A DNA stretch of 43,771 bases, taken from positions 1 through 43,771 of IMG/VR virus record IMGVR_UViG_3300047392_000337. The stretch is one strand, 5' to 3'. Under the pieces are notes generated by a model. That model had not been told where the DNA came from. It saw nothing but the letters and a program-made list of their open reading frames with translations, and did not search any database. The stretch is from a virus. Shown here piece by piece: positions 28,865 through 37,834 of this stretch (the stretch's first letter is position 1; each line of letters begins with the position of its first letter). Position numbers and translations under genes: made by a program.

Positions 28865-28870
28865 AGTATA
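28865..28870 (-). promoter_or_regulatory. -10 box for leaderless dps
   Basis: TATACT six bases before ATG 28858. The -35 equivalent (TAGCAA) is weak. Confidence 0.5.
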
Positions 28871-28901
28871 CCATTTCTTTTAAATAATTGCTAATTTACC
28901 G

Positions 28902-28974
28902 TGCCTTTGGCAGGAGTCGAACCTGCGACCTTACGGGTAGAAACCGTTTGCTCTGTCCTCTGAGCTACAAAGGC
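28902..28974 (-). tRNA. tRNA-Arg (anticodon TCT)
   Basis: Acceptor GCCTTTG/CAAAGGC, anticodon loop TTTCTAC, T-arm GCAGGTTCGACTCCTGC. 73 bases, CCA not encoded. Four bases after tRNA-Met. Confidence 0.94.
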
Positions 28975-28978
28975 GTAG

Positions 28979-29052
28979 TGTGCCAGGTAGGACTTGAACC
29001 TACGATTACCGAATTATGAGTTCGGGGCTTTAACCAACTAAGCTACTGGCAC
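28979..29052 (-). tRNA. tRNA with anticodon CAT (Met, or Ile if modified)
   Basis: Acceptor GTGCCAG/CTGGCAC, anticodon stem CCGAA/TTCGG, loop CTCATAA, T-arm GTAGGTTCAAGTCCTAC. Not an initiator by its first pair (G-C). Its first 23 bases also encode the C-terminus of the carbamoyltransferase. Confidence 0.92.
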
Positions 29053-30478
29053 CAGTTAGTATATTATAGCTATAATATTGCTGCCAGTCAATAGCATCTT
29101 GATGATCATTTAATAATGGTTGCCCTTTTATGTTTAAACTTGTATTTAATAATACTGGACAGCCAGTGTCCCAATACCATTTACGCAAGAGCATATGTAA
29201 TCCAGGGTGCTGATCCCTATTTACTGTTTGCACTCTAGATGTGCCATCTTTATGCACAACTGAAGGAATCTTATCTGGTTGTTTACATTTTACTGTATAT
29301 TGCATATATGGGGAAGTAAAATCCATATCAAACCATTCGCTTGCAAATTCTTCTAAAACTACTGGTGCGAAAGGTCTGAACTGTTCTCTCTGCTTAATCA
29401 TATTAACTTTATTTTTAATATTTGGATCTCTAGGATCCGCAAGTATACTCCTGTTACCTAAAGCTCTTGGACCATATTCTGCTCTACCAGTTGCAACTGC
29501 CGCAATTTTATTTGTTTTTAGCTGCTCAAGTATTTCATTGATAGGGTACTTCCCACCCATGTCGTATCCAAGATATGGGGTCTTCCATTTTATATGTTTA
29601 CCGTATAAAGCTGCTGCTGCACCCAATGAGGATCCTGCATCACCTGGGTTTGGCATAATCCAGATATCTTTAAATATTTTCCAGAGCAAAGTGTTAGCTG
29701 ATGAATTTAATGCACAACCACCCATAAAAACTAAATTTTCTTTTTTAGTAATTGATTTGGCCATATGCATAAAATCAGTTAGCCTTTGCTCATATATAAA
29801 TTGCACTGAAGCAGCTATATCAAACCTATCTTGTTCTGAAGTTATCGGACCCCAATCGCTAATCCCTTGATGAAAATTATATTTTTGCTTATAATACTTA
29901 GGGAAATATTCATTTACTTTATCGTAGTATTTTTTCCAGTCTCCATAAGCCGCCATGCCCATCATAATGTATTCTTCTTGATTTGGTTTTAATCCGATAA
30001 GATCAGTAAAAGCAGAATAAAATAAGCCAAAGCTAGCTGGGTAATTCTGCTTATACTTTATTTTAATGTTTTCTCCTTCACCAACCCATATTGTGGATGT
30101 ATTGTACTCTCCAATTGCATCCAGCACCACTATAACCGCATCTTTAAATGGGCTAGTATAATATCCAGCAGCAGCATGAGAATAATGATGGCTAAATGAT
30201 TTTCTTGGGATGCCATCAATGTTAAAGCGAGGTTTCCAGTCTCCTGAACCACCCTTTAAAAATAGCCTAGAGGCCTTTAGAAGGGGTTTCTCGTAGTAGG
30301 CTATACAATCTGGTTGACCGTAAGACAAAGCGTCCTCAATCAGGCTGCTATTGACATACCAATCATTTTTTTCTTTACTATATCTTTCAGCATGTCCTGC
30401 AAAAAGTATTGATCCATCTTTGATTAAAGTAACCGAAGCATCATGAGACGTTTCGTTTATCCCCAATATTGTTTTCAT
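29030..30478 (-). CDS. Carbamoyltransferase (NodU/CmcH/TobZ family)
   Basis: 482 aa, shorter than the usual 550-600. N-terminal Kae1-like part: GINETSHDASVTL, HHYSHAAAGYY (metal His pair), YIMMGMAAYG. C-terminal part: TGRAEYGPRALGNRSILADPR and QFRPFAPVV. The family transfers carbamoyl from carbamoyl phosphate via ATP to hydroxyl or amine groups of antibiotics, glycans or, possibly in phages, modified DNA. The target is unknown. The end of the gene contains the promoter and 5' part of tRNA-Met. Confidence 0.88.
   Translation of the reverse strand: MKTILGINETSHDASVTLIKDGSILFAGHAERYSKEKNDWYVNSSLIEDALSYGQPDCIAYYEKPLLKASRLFLKGGSGDWKPRFNIDGIPRKSFSHHYSHAAAGYYTSPFKDAVIVVLDAIGEYNTSTIWVGEGENIKIKYKQNYPASFGLFYSAFTDLIGLKPNQEEYIMMGMAAYGDWKKYYDKVNEYFPKYYKQKYNFHQGISDWGPITSEQDRFDIAASVQFIYEQRLTDFMHMAKSITKKENLVFMGGCALNSSANTLLWKIFKDIWIMPNPGDAGSSLGAAAALYGKHIKWKTPYLGYDMGGKYPINEILEQLKTNKIAAVATGRAEYGPRALGNRSILADPRDPNIKNKVNMIKQREQFRPFAPVVLEEFASEWFDMDFTSPYMQYTVKCKQPDKIPSVVHKDGTSRVQTVNRDQHPGLHMLLRKWYWDTGCPVLLNTSLNIKGQPLLNDHQDAIDWQQYYSYNILTGASSLVG
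29063..29091 (-). promoter_or_regulatory. tRNA-Met/tRNA-Arg promoter inside the carbamoyltransferase gene
   Basis: TTGACT (29091-29086), 17 bases, TATAAT (29068-29063), about ten bases before the tRNA. Confidence 0.85.
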
Positions 30479-30564
30479 TAGTATATATACCTAGGCCCGT
30501 CTTTATCTTTTTTACGAAAAATTGCCTGCTTTATCTTATATAGATAGTATTTAATTCGTATCAT
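30478..30564 (-). CDS. 28-aa basic mini-protein
   Basis: ATG 30564 overlaps the previous stop by 14 bases, and TAA overlaps the carbamoyltransferase ATG (TAATG). Basic amphipathic (YYLYKIKQAIFRKKDKDG). Unknown. Confidence 0.55.
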   Translation of the reverse strand: MIRIKYYLYKIKQAIFRKKDKDGPRYIY

Positions 30565-30790
30565 TTTCAATTTGTTTTTCAACTATACCTTGAACATATT
30601 CTGAAAAATGTTTTCTTAAACTACCAGCTGGCCTTGAGCCATGGAGATCCCAAATTCTTTTATATTCTATTACATTATAATATGTTGTTGGGCACAATAC
30701 TAGCCCGCTATACTCTTTAAATGTTGTAGGCAAAGGCACATGCTTAGTGCAGCATTTACAATCTTTTGCTTTTTCTTGGTACTCGCTCAT
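30551..30790 (-). CDS. Conserved terminase-adjacent zinc-binding protein, 79 aa
   Basis: CKCCTKHVPLPTTF...LCPTTYYNVIEYKRIWDLHGSRPAGSLRKHFSEYV. The GSRPAGSxRKHFSEYV block is conserved in phage proteins I associate with terminase neighbourhoods; the function is unknown. ATGA-type overlap with the terminase stop. Confidence 0.75.
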   Translation of the reverse strand: MSEYQEKAKDCKCCTKHVPLPTTFKEYSGLVLCPTTYYNVIEYKRIWDLHGSRPAGSLRKHFSEYVQGIVEKQIENDTN

Positions 30791-32592
30791 ATTATCTCCA
30801 TATTTTCTATTGATTTTGCTAAGCTTTCAGGCATCCTTGGAGCACGTATCATATTTTGAACATACTCAACTTCTGCATCAGAATTATTTGCAAAATCGTT
30901 ATCGTAACTCATTGACTCATAATCGTGAATTTTAATCTCTTCGTCTCTTCTCATTCTAGTTCTACTAATTGAATTATATATGGCTCCGCATACAGCATCT
31001 GCTAAGTCCTTGGATCCTTTTCTTGGGTGATCTACTTTGTCTCTCATAATTCTAAGCTGTAGTAATTCATCAATAAGTAAAGGTATGTGTGGTCCAGAAA
31101 GCCTTTCTTCTAGAACTACCATCGCCATATCATCGTAATGTTTTTTTGCCACAGACAAAATTTCAGTATTGATCCCGTACTGCTTTAATTGCTGCATCAT
31201 ATCATGAGAATTCCAGCGGTCAAATGTGCACATCTTAATGTTAAACCCTCTAGTTCTTAGGGCGAGTATGTAATCTTTTACTTCTGTAAAGTCTACTGAT
31301 TTGTCTGGGGTAGGAGTCCAAAATCTTACTGCGTCTACCTCTACAATTGGTGCTGGCTGAGAGTATGTGTCTGTAACTTTAACATCTACCCATTTATCAA
31401 CATGTCCCATGGCCACTGCACAATGGTCATGCTTTTGTGCAAGGTCGACGTGTATAAAATAATCTTTGCCCTCTTCTGGCTTAAACCATTCTTCTAGTCT
31501 GCCAAATGAATCGATTGCAAGAGGCATTCTATTAAATGCACTTTCAATTTTAGTTCTAGATTTAAAGAATGCATCTACTGCGTCTGATGGCATGCATGCG
31601 AAACGGCCGAGTGCGTCTGCTGGATTTTTATGAAAAGCAACTGTAAAATCTGTAATTTTTTTTGTTGGATTAATTTCCCATGTTGGTCTTTTTAATGCGA
31701 ATACTCTTGGGTAAACATAAGATACAATATGGTCTTCTTCCCATGCAACCTCAAACTCGTTCCCTTCTATCCCGTCTGGAAGGTCTTGGTTTAATTTTAA
31801 AAGTTGGGTTCTAATTACAGTTTCTTTTTCTGCAATCACTGACTCATAAAATTTTTGGATTGGATCATTTTTAAAACGAGGAAAAGAAAGCAATATGACT
31901 TTACCAAAATCTGGGAAACGTGAATCTACTGATGCACGATACATGTCATAAATAGCATCAGCAGTTTTAGCTTGATCATGGCCAGTTGTGTTTTCTGTAG
32001 CAAAACCAGAAATTTCATCGAGGATGACAACTAGAACGTTATACCCTTCCCAAGCTTCTCTTTCAGAGTGGCCAGAGTGAACTGTGATTGATTTATCAAA
32101 TTTGATTTCAGAGGCTTTATCAGTATATTTGCCAGCAAACCAAGGTGAGCTTTCAATTCTCATCTTAAAGCCTTTAAAAAAAACATTGTTTGCTTGCTGT
32201 GCGTTAATAGCAATGTTAAGAATATCTATGGCGTCTCTTGGTGGCTTGCCATAATATGCTGCTGGATCTTTTAAGCAAAGCAGTAGGTATACGATATATG
32301 ATACCGCAATAGTTGAAGAGTAATCTTTACCAGATCCCTTACCTAACTGTGCAATAACTTCTACGCATGTTTTTTTAAACATGTCTTTACCAAGCTCTTC
32401 ACCATAAAGTTTTATCAAAGTGGACTCTTTATAAATTTGAGAGCTTCTTTCAATCAGTGTATACTGATGCTCAGACAAAGGTGGGAGTCCCAGGTAGTCT
32501 GGGCTAGTAACAAATGCACGTAGATCTACTGGCTTTTCTTCAAACTCATCGCCATCTAGTATCTCTATAAAATCAGAAAAATCAATGGACAT
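30787..32592 (-). CDS. Terminase large subunit
   Basis: 601 aa. ATPase: Walker A-like LGKGSGKD (83-90), Walker B VLVVILDEISG. Nuclease: VDLAQKHDHCAVAMG, TFDRWNS and KDLADAVCGA carry the metal acidic residues. It pumps DNA into proheads and cuts concatemers. Downstream of the small-subunit candidate with a 201-aa oxygenase between them, all overlapping. Confidence 0.93.
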   Translation of the reverse strand: MSIDFSDFIEILDGDEFEEKPVDLRAFVTSPDYLGLPPLSEHQYTLIERSSQIYKESTLIKLYGEELGKDMFKKTCVEVIAQLGKGSGKDYSSTIAVSYIVYLLLCLKDPAAYYGKPPRDAIDILNIAINAQQANNVFFKGFKMRIESSPWFAGKYTDKASEIKFDKSITVHSGHSEREAWEGYNVLVVILDEISGFATENTTGHDQAKTADAIYDMYRASVDSRFPDFGKVILLSFPRFKNDPIQKFYESVIAEKETVIRTQLLKLNQDLPDGIEGNEFEVAWEEDHIVSYVYPRVFALKRPTWEINPTKKITDFTVAFHKNPADALGRFACMPSDAVDAFFKSRTKIESAFNRMPLAIDSFGRLEEWFKPEEGKDYFIHVDLAQKHDHCAVAMGHVDKWVDVKVTDTYSQPAPIVEVDAVRFWTPTPDKSVDFTEVKDYILALRTRGFNIKMCTFDRWNSHDMMQQLKQYGINTEILSVAKKHYDDMAMVVLEERLSGPHIPLLIDELLQLRIMRDKVDHPRKGSKDLADAVCGAIYNSISRTRMRRDEEIKIHDYESMSYDNDFANNSDAEVEYVQNMIRAPRMPESLAKSIENMEII

Positions 32593-33187
32593 CTACAAAA
32601 CCTTTGGGTACCTTTATGTAATCAAATAAATTATTAGAATGAGAATATCTTATTTCACTTTTTAATTTTTTGACCTGATGCTTGCAGTGATCTTCTGAGC
32701 TATGAATAACTAAATCACCAGCTTTTGGTGCATAAGTTACATCTTGATTTGAATAGTATATCTCGCCACCCTCAAAGTCATTAAAATAAACTATGAGTCC
32801 AGCGATATTATTTTTTGCTAGATCAAAATCTTCGCCTGGGTTAAGCTGATTGCTTGCCTTTCGTATTTCTAAAAACTCAAAATTATCAGAATGATGTGGG
32901 CCTTCTGTGCCAAGCTTCATTCTTATAGCAGCCAAGCCTCCAGAAAGATATACATTTTCATCTAGCAAAGACTTGATCTTTTCATGGACAGGTATAATTT
33001 TATTTATCCATATCAATGTTCTTTCATTTCCCTGAAGACCCTCATTAAATTGACCTACCCATTTGTCTTCTGGGATAGATTCAATTTCTTCAATTATTTC
33101 TTTACAGTCGCTTTCTGAAACAAAGTTTGGGTAAACATATATATCTTCGCCTAAATTAATGAATCCATCTTTATTGAACATTGGCAC
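32582..33187 (-). CDS. 2OG-Fe(II) oxygenase (copy 4), between the terminase genes
   Basis: 201 aa from GTG 33187, or 199 from ATG 33181. Ligands H99 and D101 (HHSDNF), H170 (CKHQV), R180 (IRYSHSN), with YFNDFEGGEIYYS. Its stop overlaps the terminase ATG by 11 bases. Location inside the packaging operon is unusual for an enzyme of this family. Confidence 0.88.
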   Translation of the reverse strand: MPMFNKDGFINLGEDIYVYPNFVSESDCKEIIEEIESIPEDKWVGQFNEGLQGNERTLIWINKIIPVHEKIKSLLDENVYLSGGLAAIRMKLGTEGPHHSDNFEFLEIRKASNQLNPGEDFDLAKNNIAGLIVYFNDFEGGEIYYSNQDVTYAPKAGDLVIHSSEDHCKHQVKKLKSEIRYSHSNNLFDYIKVPKGFVDVH

Positions 33188-33713
33188 TTTTTTCTGATAT
33201 TATAATTGGCTCAACAACACCAGTAATCTGAGAAAGTCTTTTAGCTACTTCAATTTTACAATGGTTACATGTTGAAGTAACTTCTTTTAAGATACCAACT
33301 AGCATCTCTTGTTTTCTTTCATTCTCCAATATCTGTGAAGCAATTTCATTATTTTCAAGTACGCCTACAGCTTGAAGCATCCCTATTCTTTTTGCTTCTA
33401 TGTCTGCAATAAGCTTAAGTGTTCCAGATTTTACGCTGAGCTGCCCTTGAGTATCTGCATCTTCTACAGTTTTCCAAGCTTCTTTAATTAATATATCGTA
33501 ATGCTGATCTGCACCCATCAGGGCTTCTCTAGCACGATCTCTAACATTAGTATCGTTATGGACTACCGTCTTCCATTCATCTATGTATGCCAAAACATCT
33601 TTTCTAGTCATACCAGTTATTGTTGCAATTTGAGTAGCAGAATTGCCCTTTAATAGCTCTGAAACAACTTTATTCATCTTGTCAAAGTGGACTGTTGGCT
33701 CTATTTCTGTCAT
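33171..33713 (-). CDS. Terminase small-subunit candidate
   Basis: 180 aa. N-terminal HTH (ATQIATITGMTRKDVLAYIDEW), then helices with ALMGADQHYDILIKEAWKTVEDA and a C-terminal CNHC. The HTH plus position just before the large subunit support the call; the family is too diverse to be certain. Leaderless start from a consensus promoter. Confidence 0.7.
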   Translation of the reverse strand: MTEIEPTVHFDKMNKVVSELLKGNSATQIATITGMTRKDVLAYIDEWKTVVHNDTNVRDRAREALMGADQHYDILIKEAWKTVEDADTQGQLSVKSGTLKLIADIEAKRIGMLQAVGVLENNEIASQILENERKQEMLVGILKEVTSTCNHCKIEVAKRLSQITGVVEPIIISEKSANVQ

Positions 33714-33719
33714 AAAACA

Positions 33720-33748
33720 AGTATACTTCTAGTCAACTAAAATGTCAA
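33720..33748 (-). promoter_or_regulatory. Promoter of the terminase operon (leaderless)
   Basis: TTGACA (33748-33743), 17 bases, TATACT (33725-33720), six bases, ATG 33713. It follows directly after the stop of the upstream mini-gene. Confidence 0.9.
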
Positions 33749-33895
33749 TTAACGCTTAATTTTTAAACTAAACTTATCTATATACCTTTGGATTGTCATT
33801 ATTGAAACCCCGCACTCCTTGGCAATCTCAACAATATTTTTTTTCTGTATAATATATCTGTTATATAGCCAAGCTTTGTCCTGATACAATTTCAT
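33749..33895 (-). CDS. 48-aa helix-turn-helix mini-protein
   Basis: ATGA overlap with the resolvase stop. WLYNRYIIQKKNIVEIAKECGVSIMTIQRYIDKF is a complete HTH of the type found in homing or terminase-like proteins. Could be a small regulator. Confidence 0.75.
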   Translation of the reverse strand: MKLYQDKAWLYNRYIIQKKNIVEIAKECGVSIMTIQRYIDKFSLKIKR

Positions 33896-34458
33896 CTTTT
33901 TGTAAGCTCCTTATTTGCATAATGTGCAATACCAAATGAATCTGCCACATCAAAATCATTTAGGGAAAGGCCGTATTTTAAATTAAAATAATCTACTGTC
34001 CTTTGCTTTCTCATATTTCTAATATTATTTTTATACCATGAGTCCGCATAACCTGGATGAGCTAACCTTACTGCCTGCTTTTCTGCTTTAGTTGGGTTTT
34101 TATTGCCTATGTATGACTGCCATGATGTTGGTGATATAGTTATAACCTTTGCCCCTGTAGACATTAATTCAGCAATAACTACCCCATACACATAAGAAAG
34201 CTTTATAACAGCATCTGGAGATCTAACCAAAACTGCACCCTCAACTGCAATATAATCTGCTTTTAACTCTTCTAGCATTACATTCATCTTAACTTTGGCG
34301 TCATACATTTTTTCATATATATCGTTGCCTATTAAATTAATCTTGCCCCATTTTAATGGAACATCATTTTCCATCAAACAGAATGCAATTGAGTTTGTAG
34401 ATGCGTCTATGCCTAAAACCCTAGAGGCTTTAGTCTTAACTAAACTAGCCAATGTCAT
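33892..34458 (-). CDS. RuvC-like Holliday junction resolvase
   Basis: 188 aa, RNase H fold: D18 in LGIDASTNS, Glu in AVEGAVL, and FDVADSFGIA for the last acidic residues. It resolves recombination or replication branches before packaging. TAG/ATG overlap with the zinc-ribbon gene upstream by 14 bases. Confidence 0.88.
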   Translation of the reverse strand: MTLASLVKTKASRVLGIDASTNSIAFCLMENDVPLKWGKINLIGNDIYEKMYDAKVKMNVMLEELKADYIAVEGAVLVRSPDAVIKLSYVYGVVIAELMSTGAKVITISPTSWQSYIGNKNPTKAEKQAVRLAHPGYADSWYKNNIRNMRKQRTVDYFNLKYGLSLNDFDVADSFGIAHYANKELTKR

Positions 34459-34723
34459 TTATGATATCCATTAAATCTTTTTTATGTTTTGCATGCTTAG
34501 ACTTTATGCATTTAGAGCAGTATGGTTCTGAATTATATCTGCTTAAAAATCCTGGGCAACCCTTACATTTTCTTGGAGCGCCATTTTTTATAGCTTTTTT
34601 CTCATAATACTTTTCCATTATTCTTTTATTTGTTGCAACCCTGCAACATTCATCTGAACAATATTTTTGATTATGAGTTTTAGCTTCAAAATGCTTTTCG
34701 CATTCAGAATTTAAGCATTTCAT
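34445..34723 (-). CDS. Double zinc-ribbon protein, 92 aa
   Basis: Two Cys clusters: CLNSEC...NQKYCSDECCR and CKGCPG...YCSKC. The QKYCSDEC element is the FCS/zinc-ribbon type often found in phage HNH-associated or transcription-like proteins. Abuts the exonuclease gene. Confidence 0.75.
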   Translation of the reverse strand: MKCLNSECEKHFEAKTHNQKYCSDECCRVATNKRIMEKYYEKKAIKNGAPRKCKGCPGFLSRYNSEPYCSKCIKSKHAKHKKDLMDIINDIG

Positions 34724-35511
34724 TATTTATGCACCTTCATCAATTCTATTTCAACTGTTCCAGGATTAGATCCCTTAGCCCAACATTCTTTTTTAACTGG
34801 GCAATAGGTGCATGGCAGCTTATATTTTGTAGCTCCTTCTGGACGTTTTGGAAGATCGCCTTCTTTAAAATTATCCCAAACATCTCTCATCCATTGAAAA
34901 GCTTCTTCAATTATAGCTTTGTTCTTCTCATTCATTGAAATTGGAATAACTAATACCTCTTGGGTGTTTTTATTTTCATATAAGAAAAAGCCTTCTTTGG
35001 CATCCTTTAGCTTCATATATGTAAGTAATTGTAGCATGTGATTAGGGGAAGATTTCATTTCTGCCTGCCTTGTATCCCATACTTCCTGCTTAGCAGTTTT
35101 AATTTCTCCAATTACAGTCTCGCCATCATACTCCATGATAAGGTCAATAAAGCCACGAATTGGTGGGTACTCATTGATAATTTCTTCTTCTTCGGCCCGC
35201 CATTCAGGCATTGTCTTAATAAGATTTTGCAATCTTTCATGGGCTTGAGTTCCTTGAGCCATATTAGCTACAGCTACAGCATCATTATCATCAATAAATA
35301 CTGCACCAGTAAATGCCATATACCAATATCTTGGACACGTTCCATGACCATATCCTAATGAACTGGGACTAAAAGATTTTTTAATAGTATCTCCATCTGG
35401 CCTTTTTGTATTTCTATACGACTCATCAAGGAGTTGTGCAAATCTTTCTGGATCAAAAAAATTACCTGTATGTTTTTTAAATTTAAGGTTCTTTACAATA
35501 TCTCTAGCCAT
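34723..35511 (-). CDS. Cas4/RecB-like PD-(D/E)XK exonuclease with Fe-S cysteines
   Basis: 262 aa. Nuclease core: IRGFIDLIMEYDG then GEIKTAK (motif D...ExK). A first Cys in GHGTCPRYWYM and CTYCPVKKECW at the end give the four-Cys 4Fe-4S arrangement of Cas4/AddB-type nucleases. Likely end-processing partner of the phage recombinase. No CRISPR array is present. Confidence 0.88.
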   Translation of the reverse strand: MARDIVKNLKFKKHTGNFFDPERFAQLLDESYRNTKRPDGDTIKKSFSPSSLGYGHGTCPRYWYMAFTGAVFIDDNDAVAVANMAQGTQAHERLQNLIKTMPEWRAEEEEIINEYPPIRGFIDLIMEYDGETVIGEIKTAKQEVWDTRQAEMKSSPNHMLQLLTYMKLKDAKEGFFLYENKNTQEVLVIPISMNEKNKAIIEEAFQWMRDVWDNFKEGDLPKRPEGATKYKLPCTYCPVKKECWAKGSNPGTVEIELMKVHK

Positions 35512-35668
35512 TCATAAACCTCAAGACTAGATCTGCTCCTAACCATATGCCAACAATACCCATAACTGCTGGGAAATATGGTGGAGCTGGAACTGGAAGT
35601 TTAAATGCTGCAAAGATGCCGCCTAAAATAGCTCCAGTAAAAGTTGACAGTAATATATCTTTTATCAT
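35504..35668 (-). CDS. XapX-domain membrane protein, 54 aa
   Basis: LLSTFTGAILGGIFAAFKLPVPAPPYFPAVMGIVGIWLGADLV is the XapX domain (DUF1427), two transmembrane helices with the KLPVPAPP turn. Function unknown. Overlaps both neighbours. Confidence 0.85.
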   Translation of the reverse strand: MIKDILLSTFTGAILGGIFAAFKLPVPAPPYFPAVMGIVGIWLGADLVLRFMNG

Positions 35669-36003
35669 TATGAGTTGTACCTAACTACGTATTTAAGTGC
35701 ATCTACAAGTTTGTCTATGGACTCTTTTACTGAATAATAAATATTCTTTTTATTGTTATTGACCGTTCCTGCTTTATCTTTAGCAATTGTAGAATAAACA
35801 GATGCCAAAACTGCAAACTTGGTAGACATAGCTTGAAGCTCCATAATTAAATGCGGAGCCTTTGCTGAAGGTACATCAGGGTTCATTAATAGCTTTACTA
35901 CAATGGCAAGGGCTCTGTCGAGATGCTCGTCATGCATAAATTCATGCAAATCATTAAACTCTGTAATATCACTTATTAGTTCCAGTGTATTTTTATCTTC
36001 CAT
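35668..36003 (-). CDS. Conserved phage protein, recombination-gene neighbour
   Basis: 111 aa, helical: DRALAIVVKLLMNPDVPSAKAPHLIMELQAMSTKFAVLA and KKNIYYSVKESIDKLVDALKY. This P-VP..KA..LI..LQA pattern is widespread in phages near recombination genes; no function is known to me. Confidence 0.75.
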   Translation of the reverse strand: MEDKNTLELISDITEFNDLHEFMHDEHLDRALAIVVKLLMNPDVPSAKAPHLIMELQAMSTKFAVLASVYSTIAKDKAGTVNNNKKNIYYSVKESIDKLVDALKYVVRYNS

Positions 36004-36073
36004 TTTTAATATCCTTGTCTATTTTATCAACGAACAACCCCAGCCCGTAGCCGCACACAAAAGCAATTAACAT
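35993..36073 (-). CDS. 26-aa single-helix membrane mini-protein
   Basis: ATG 36073 overlaps the preceding TAA (TAATG); another in-frame ATG is at 36091. LIAFVCGYGLGLFV is one transmembrane helix, followed by a charged tail. Confidence 0.5.
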   Translation of the reverse strand: MLIAFVCGYGLGLFVDKIDKDIKNGR

Positions 36074-36858
36074 TAGTAGTATAGTAACCATTCTCCATCT
36101 TTCTTTACTCCAACACCCTGCAATGTTATTCTATCGTCATGGCTAGTAACATCTAGCCCAATAATCGCTTGGTGGTATATTTCACCTATTTGGTATACCA
36201 TTGATCCAGGATAATACTTAATAAATTTAGGATCATCCCAATCATGACTAGCTAAAATTGGAATATTAACTTCCCCTCCATCATGCGGTGTGCTTGAAAT
36301 GTCAATAAATACTTGATCGTCTTCATCGCATGCTCCATCAACAAAGTCCTCTCCGTATACAAATAGACCAGCACCTCTTTTTGGAGTACTAATGCTCAAA
36401 GTAAAAGTTATATGCTCTAAATACTCGTGGCCAAAATAATCTTCTTGATACTGATGCATATCATCGTGATGTATTTTAAATTGATAATTAATATCAGGGA
36501 CACTAACTATTTCTTTTTTATCTTCATCTTTATTTGAAAATATCATAAACATTGGTAACGCCCGCCCAGAATCATATCTAGTTGGGCCTAACTCTTTATT
36601 AAAAAAATCCAAAACTTTATCATAAAGCTCTGAAAAATTTTCCTTTAGTATTTTGTTAGTAGCTTCAAGCTTATCTACATAAACTGTGCTGCCATCCATT
36701 TTGTCTGGAACAGTGCCAACCCCAATAGTATAAAAAGGTAGAGCGCCAGGTATTCTCAAAATCCATTCGTTTTGTAAAGACATAACCCTATTGTATACAT
36801 TTTTTGCTTCTTCTGTAGAAAGAAGTTTTACAGTTTTTTGTATTTTATTCATTTTCAT
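36073..36858 (-). CDS. 2OG-Fe(II) oxygenase-like protein (copy 5)
   Basis: 261 aa. FKIHHDDMHQ gives the HxD, YHQAI the second His and HDDRITLQG the Arg. EYLEHITFTLSIS precedes a long insert rich in Asp. Most divergent of the six. Coupled by overlap to the DUF6065-like gene. Confidence 0.7.
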   Translation of the reverse strand: MKMNKIQKTVKLLSTEEAKNVYNRVMSLQNEWILRIPGALPFYTIGVGTVPDKMDGSTVYVDKLEATNKILKENFSELYDKVLDFFNKELGPTRYDSGRALPMFMIFSNKDEDKKEIVSVPDINYQFKIHHDDMHQYQEDYFGHEYLEHITFTLSISTPKRGAGLFVYGEDFVDGACDEDDQVFIDISSTPHDGGEVNIPILASHDWDDPKFIKYYPGSMVYQIGEIYHQAIIGLDVTSHDDRITLQGVGVKKDGEWLLYY

Positions 36859-37534
36859 AATTCACATTCAACACTATATTTTCCACTTCATGTTTACCAA
36901 CACTTCTTCCAGTATGATCTATTGCTTTTTTGTACATTCTTGGTCTTATTCCTTCAGCGTTTAAACCTTTTAAATACTTAATATAATCTTCACTATCTTG
37001 AACTCTTTCAAAAGGGAACGGGGTGGACTTGATATTTATATTTGAGTCTTGAATTGCACCTAAAGAAATTGGCAATATGCAAGCAATATTGGTTCCAGCT
37101 GGAATAAAATACTCTTTATTTGGAGTATCTAGCTTTAATACAATTGAAAATGTTCCAGTAAAAACAGAAGTAGAAAGAATTGTACTAAGCACTTGAGTGC
37201 CTTCTATACTTTCATTTGGCACTGGCATAGTTATTAAGCTAGTATTTTCATCTGTTTTAAAAATAAGATTAGTGATAAAGCTTACGGTACCTTCGCCTCT
37301 TCCTACCCAAACATTTTCAGCCCCAATTTTACCAACTGCTCCATCTGAACGTAATCCATCCCATACAAAAGATATGTCGTGATCAAAATATACCCCATAG
37401 CCAAATGTGTTTGCAAGAGCAATCGGGTGGCAGTTGTATGTATTTGGATGCATCCATTCTCTTTTAATAGACAATGGTCTTATTTTTGCCGATGGAATTG
37501 TAGGGTTATCTATATATACGTCTACATTATGCAT
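36845..37534 (-). CDS. DUF6065-like protein
   Basis: 229 aa. YIDNPTIPSAKIRPLSIKREWM and the block YNCHPIALANTFGYGVYF match DUF6065, whose members often sit beside 2OG oxygenases. No catalytic residues known. GGGAGG six bases before ATG. The coupled oxygenase suggests they act together. Confidence 0.65.
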   Translation of the reverse strand: MHNVDVYIDNPTIPSAKIRPLSIKREWMHPNTYNCHPIALANTFGYGVYFDHDISFVWDGLRSDGAVGKIGAENVWVGRGEGTVSFITNLIFKTDENTSLITMPVPNESIEGTQVLSTILSTSVFTGTFSIVLKLDTPNKEYFIPAGTNIACILPISLGAIQDSNINIKSTPFPFERVQDSEDYIKYLKGLNAEGIRPRMYKKAIDHTGRSVGKHEVENIVLNVNYENE

Positions 37535-37832
37535 TATTATCCTCCCAAAATCTAATTAGTTCTTCTAAAATTGCCCACTCTATTATACCAAGACGGACCT
37601 TGCTTTCCTTGCCTATAATAATTTTTAAAGCTGGGTGCATATCCCTATTTACCTTAAAGGTGTCTGTGCATATCTTAGACCAAACATCTTTATTCAAAGT
37701 AAAGGTTGAACCAGCTTCTTTATAATCTACCAAAAATTGATTCCATTGGGCATCACCTTTTTGATAATCGCCCCTGCCACTATTTTTTTGTGCTTTTGCA
37801 CCGTCTCTTTTAACTTCTGCTCTTTCAGACAT
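37527..37832 (-). CDS. Putative PD-(D/E)XK nuclease-like phage protein, 101 aa
   Basis: SGRGDYQKGDAQWNQFLVDYKEAGSTFTLNKDVWSKICTDTFK resembles small phage proteins annotated as Holliday-junction or restriction-like nucleases (GDA...DYK as the acidic/Lys motif). The call is tentative. Confidence 0.5.
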   Translation of the reverse strand: MSERAEVKRDGAKAQKNSGRGDYQKGDAQWNQFLVDYKEAGSTFTLNKDVWSKICTDTFKVNRDMHPALKIIIGKESKVRLGIIEWAILEELIRFWEDNNA

Positions 37833-37834
37833 CG

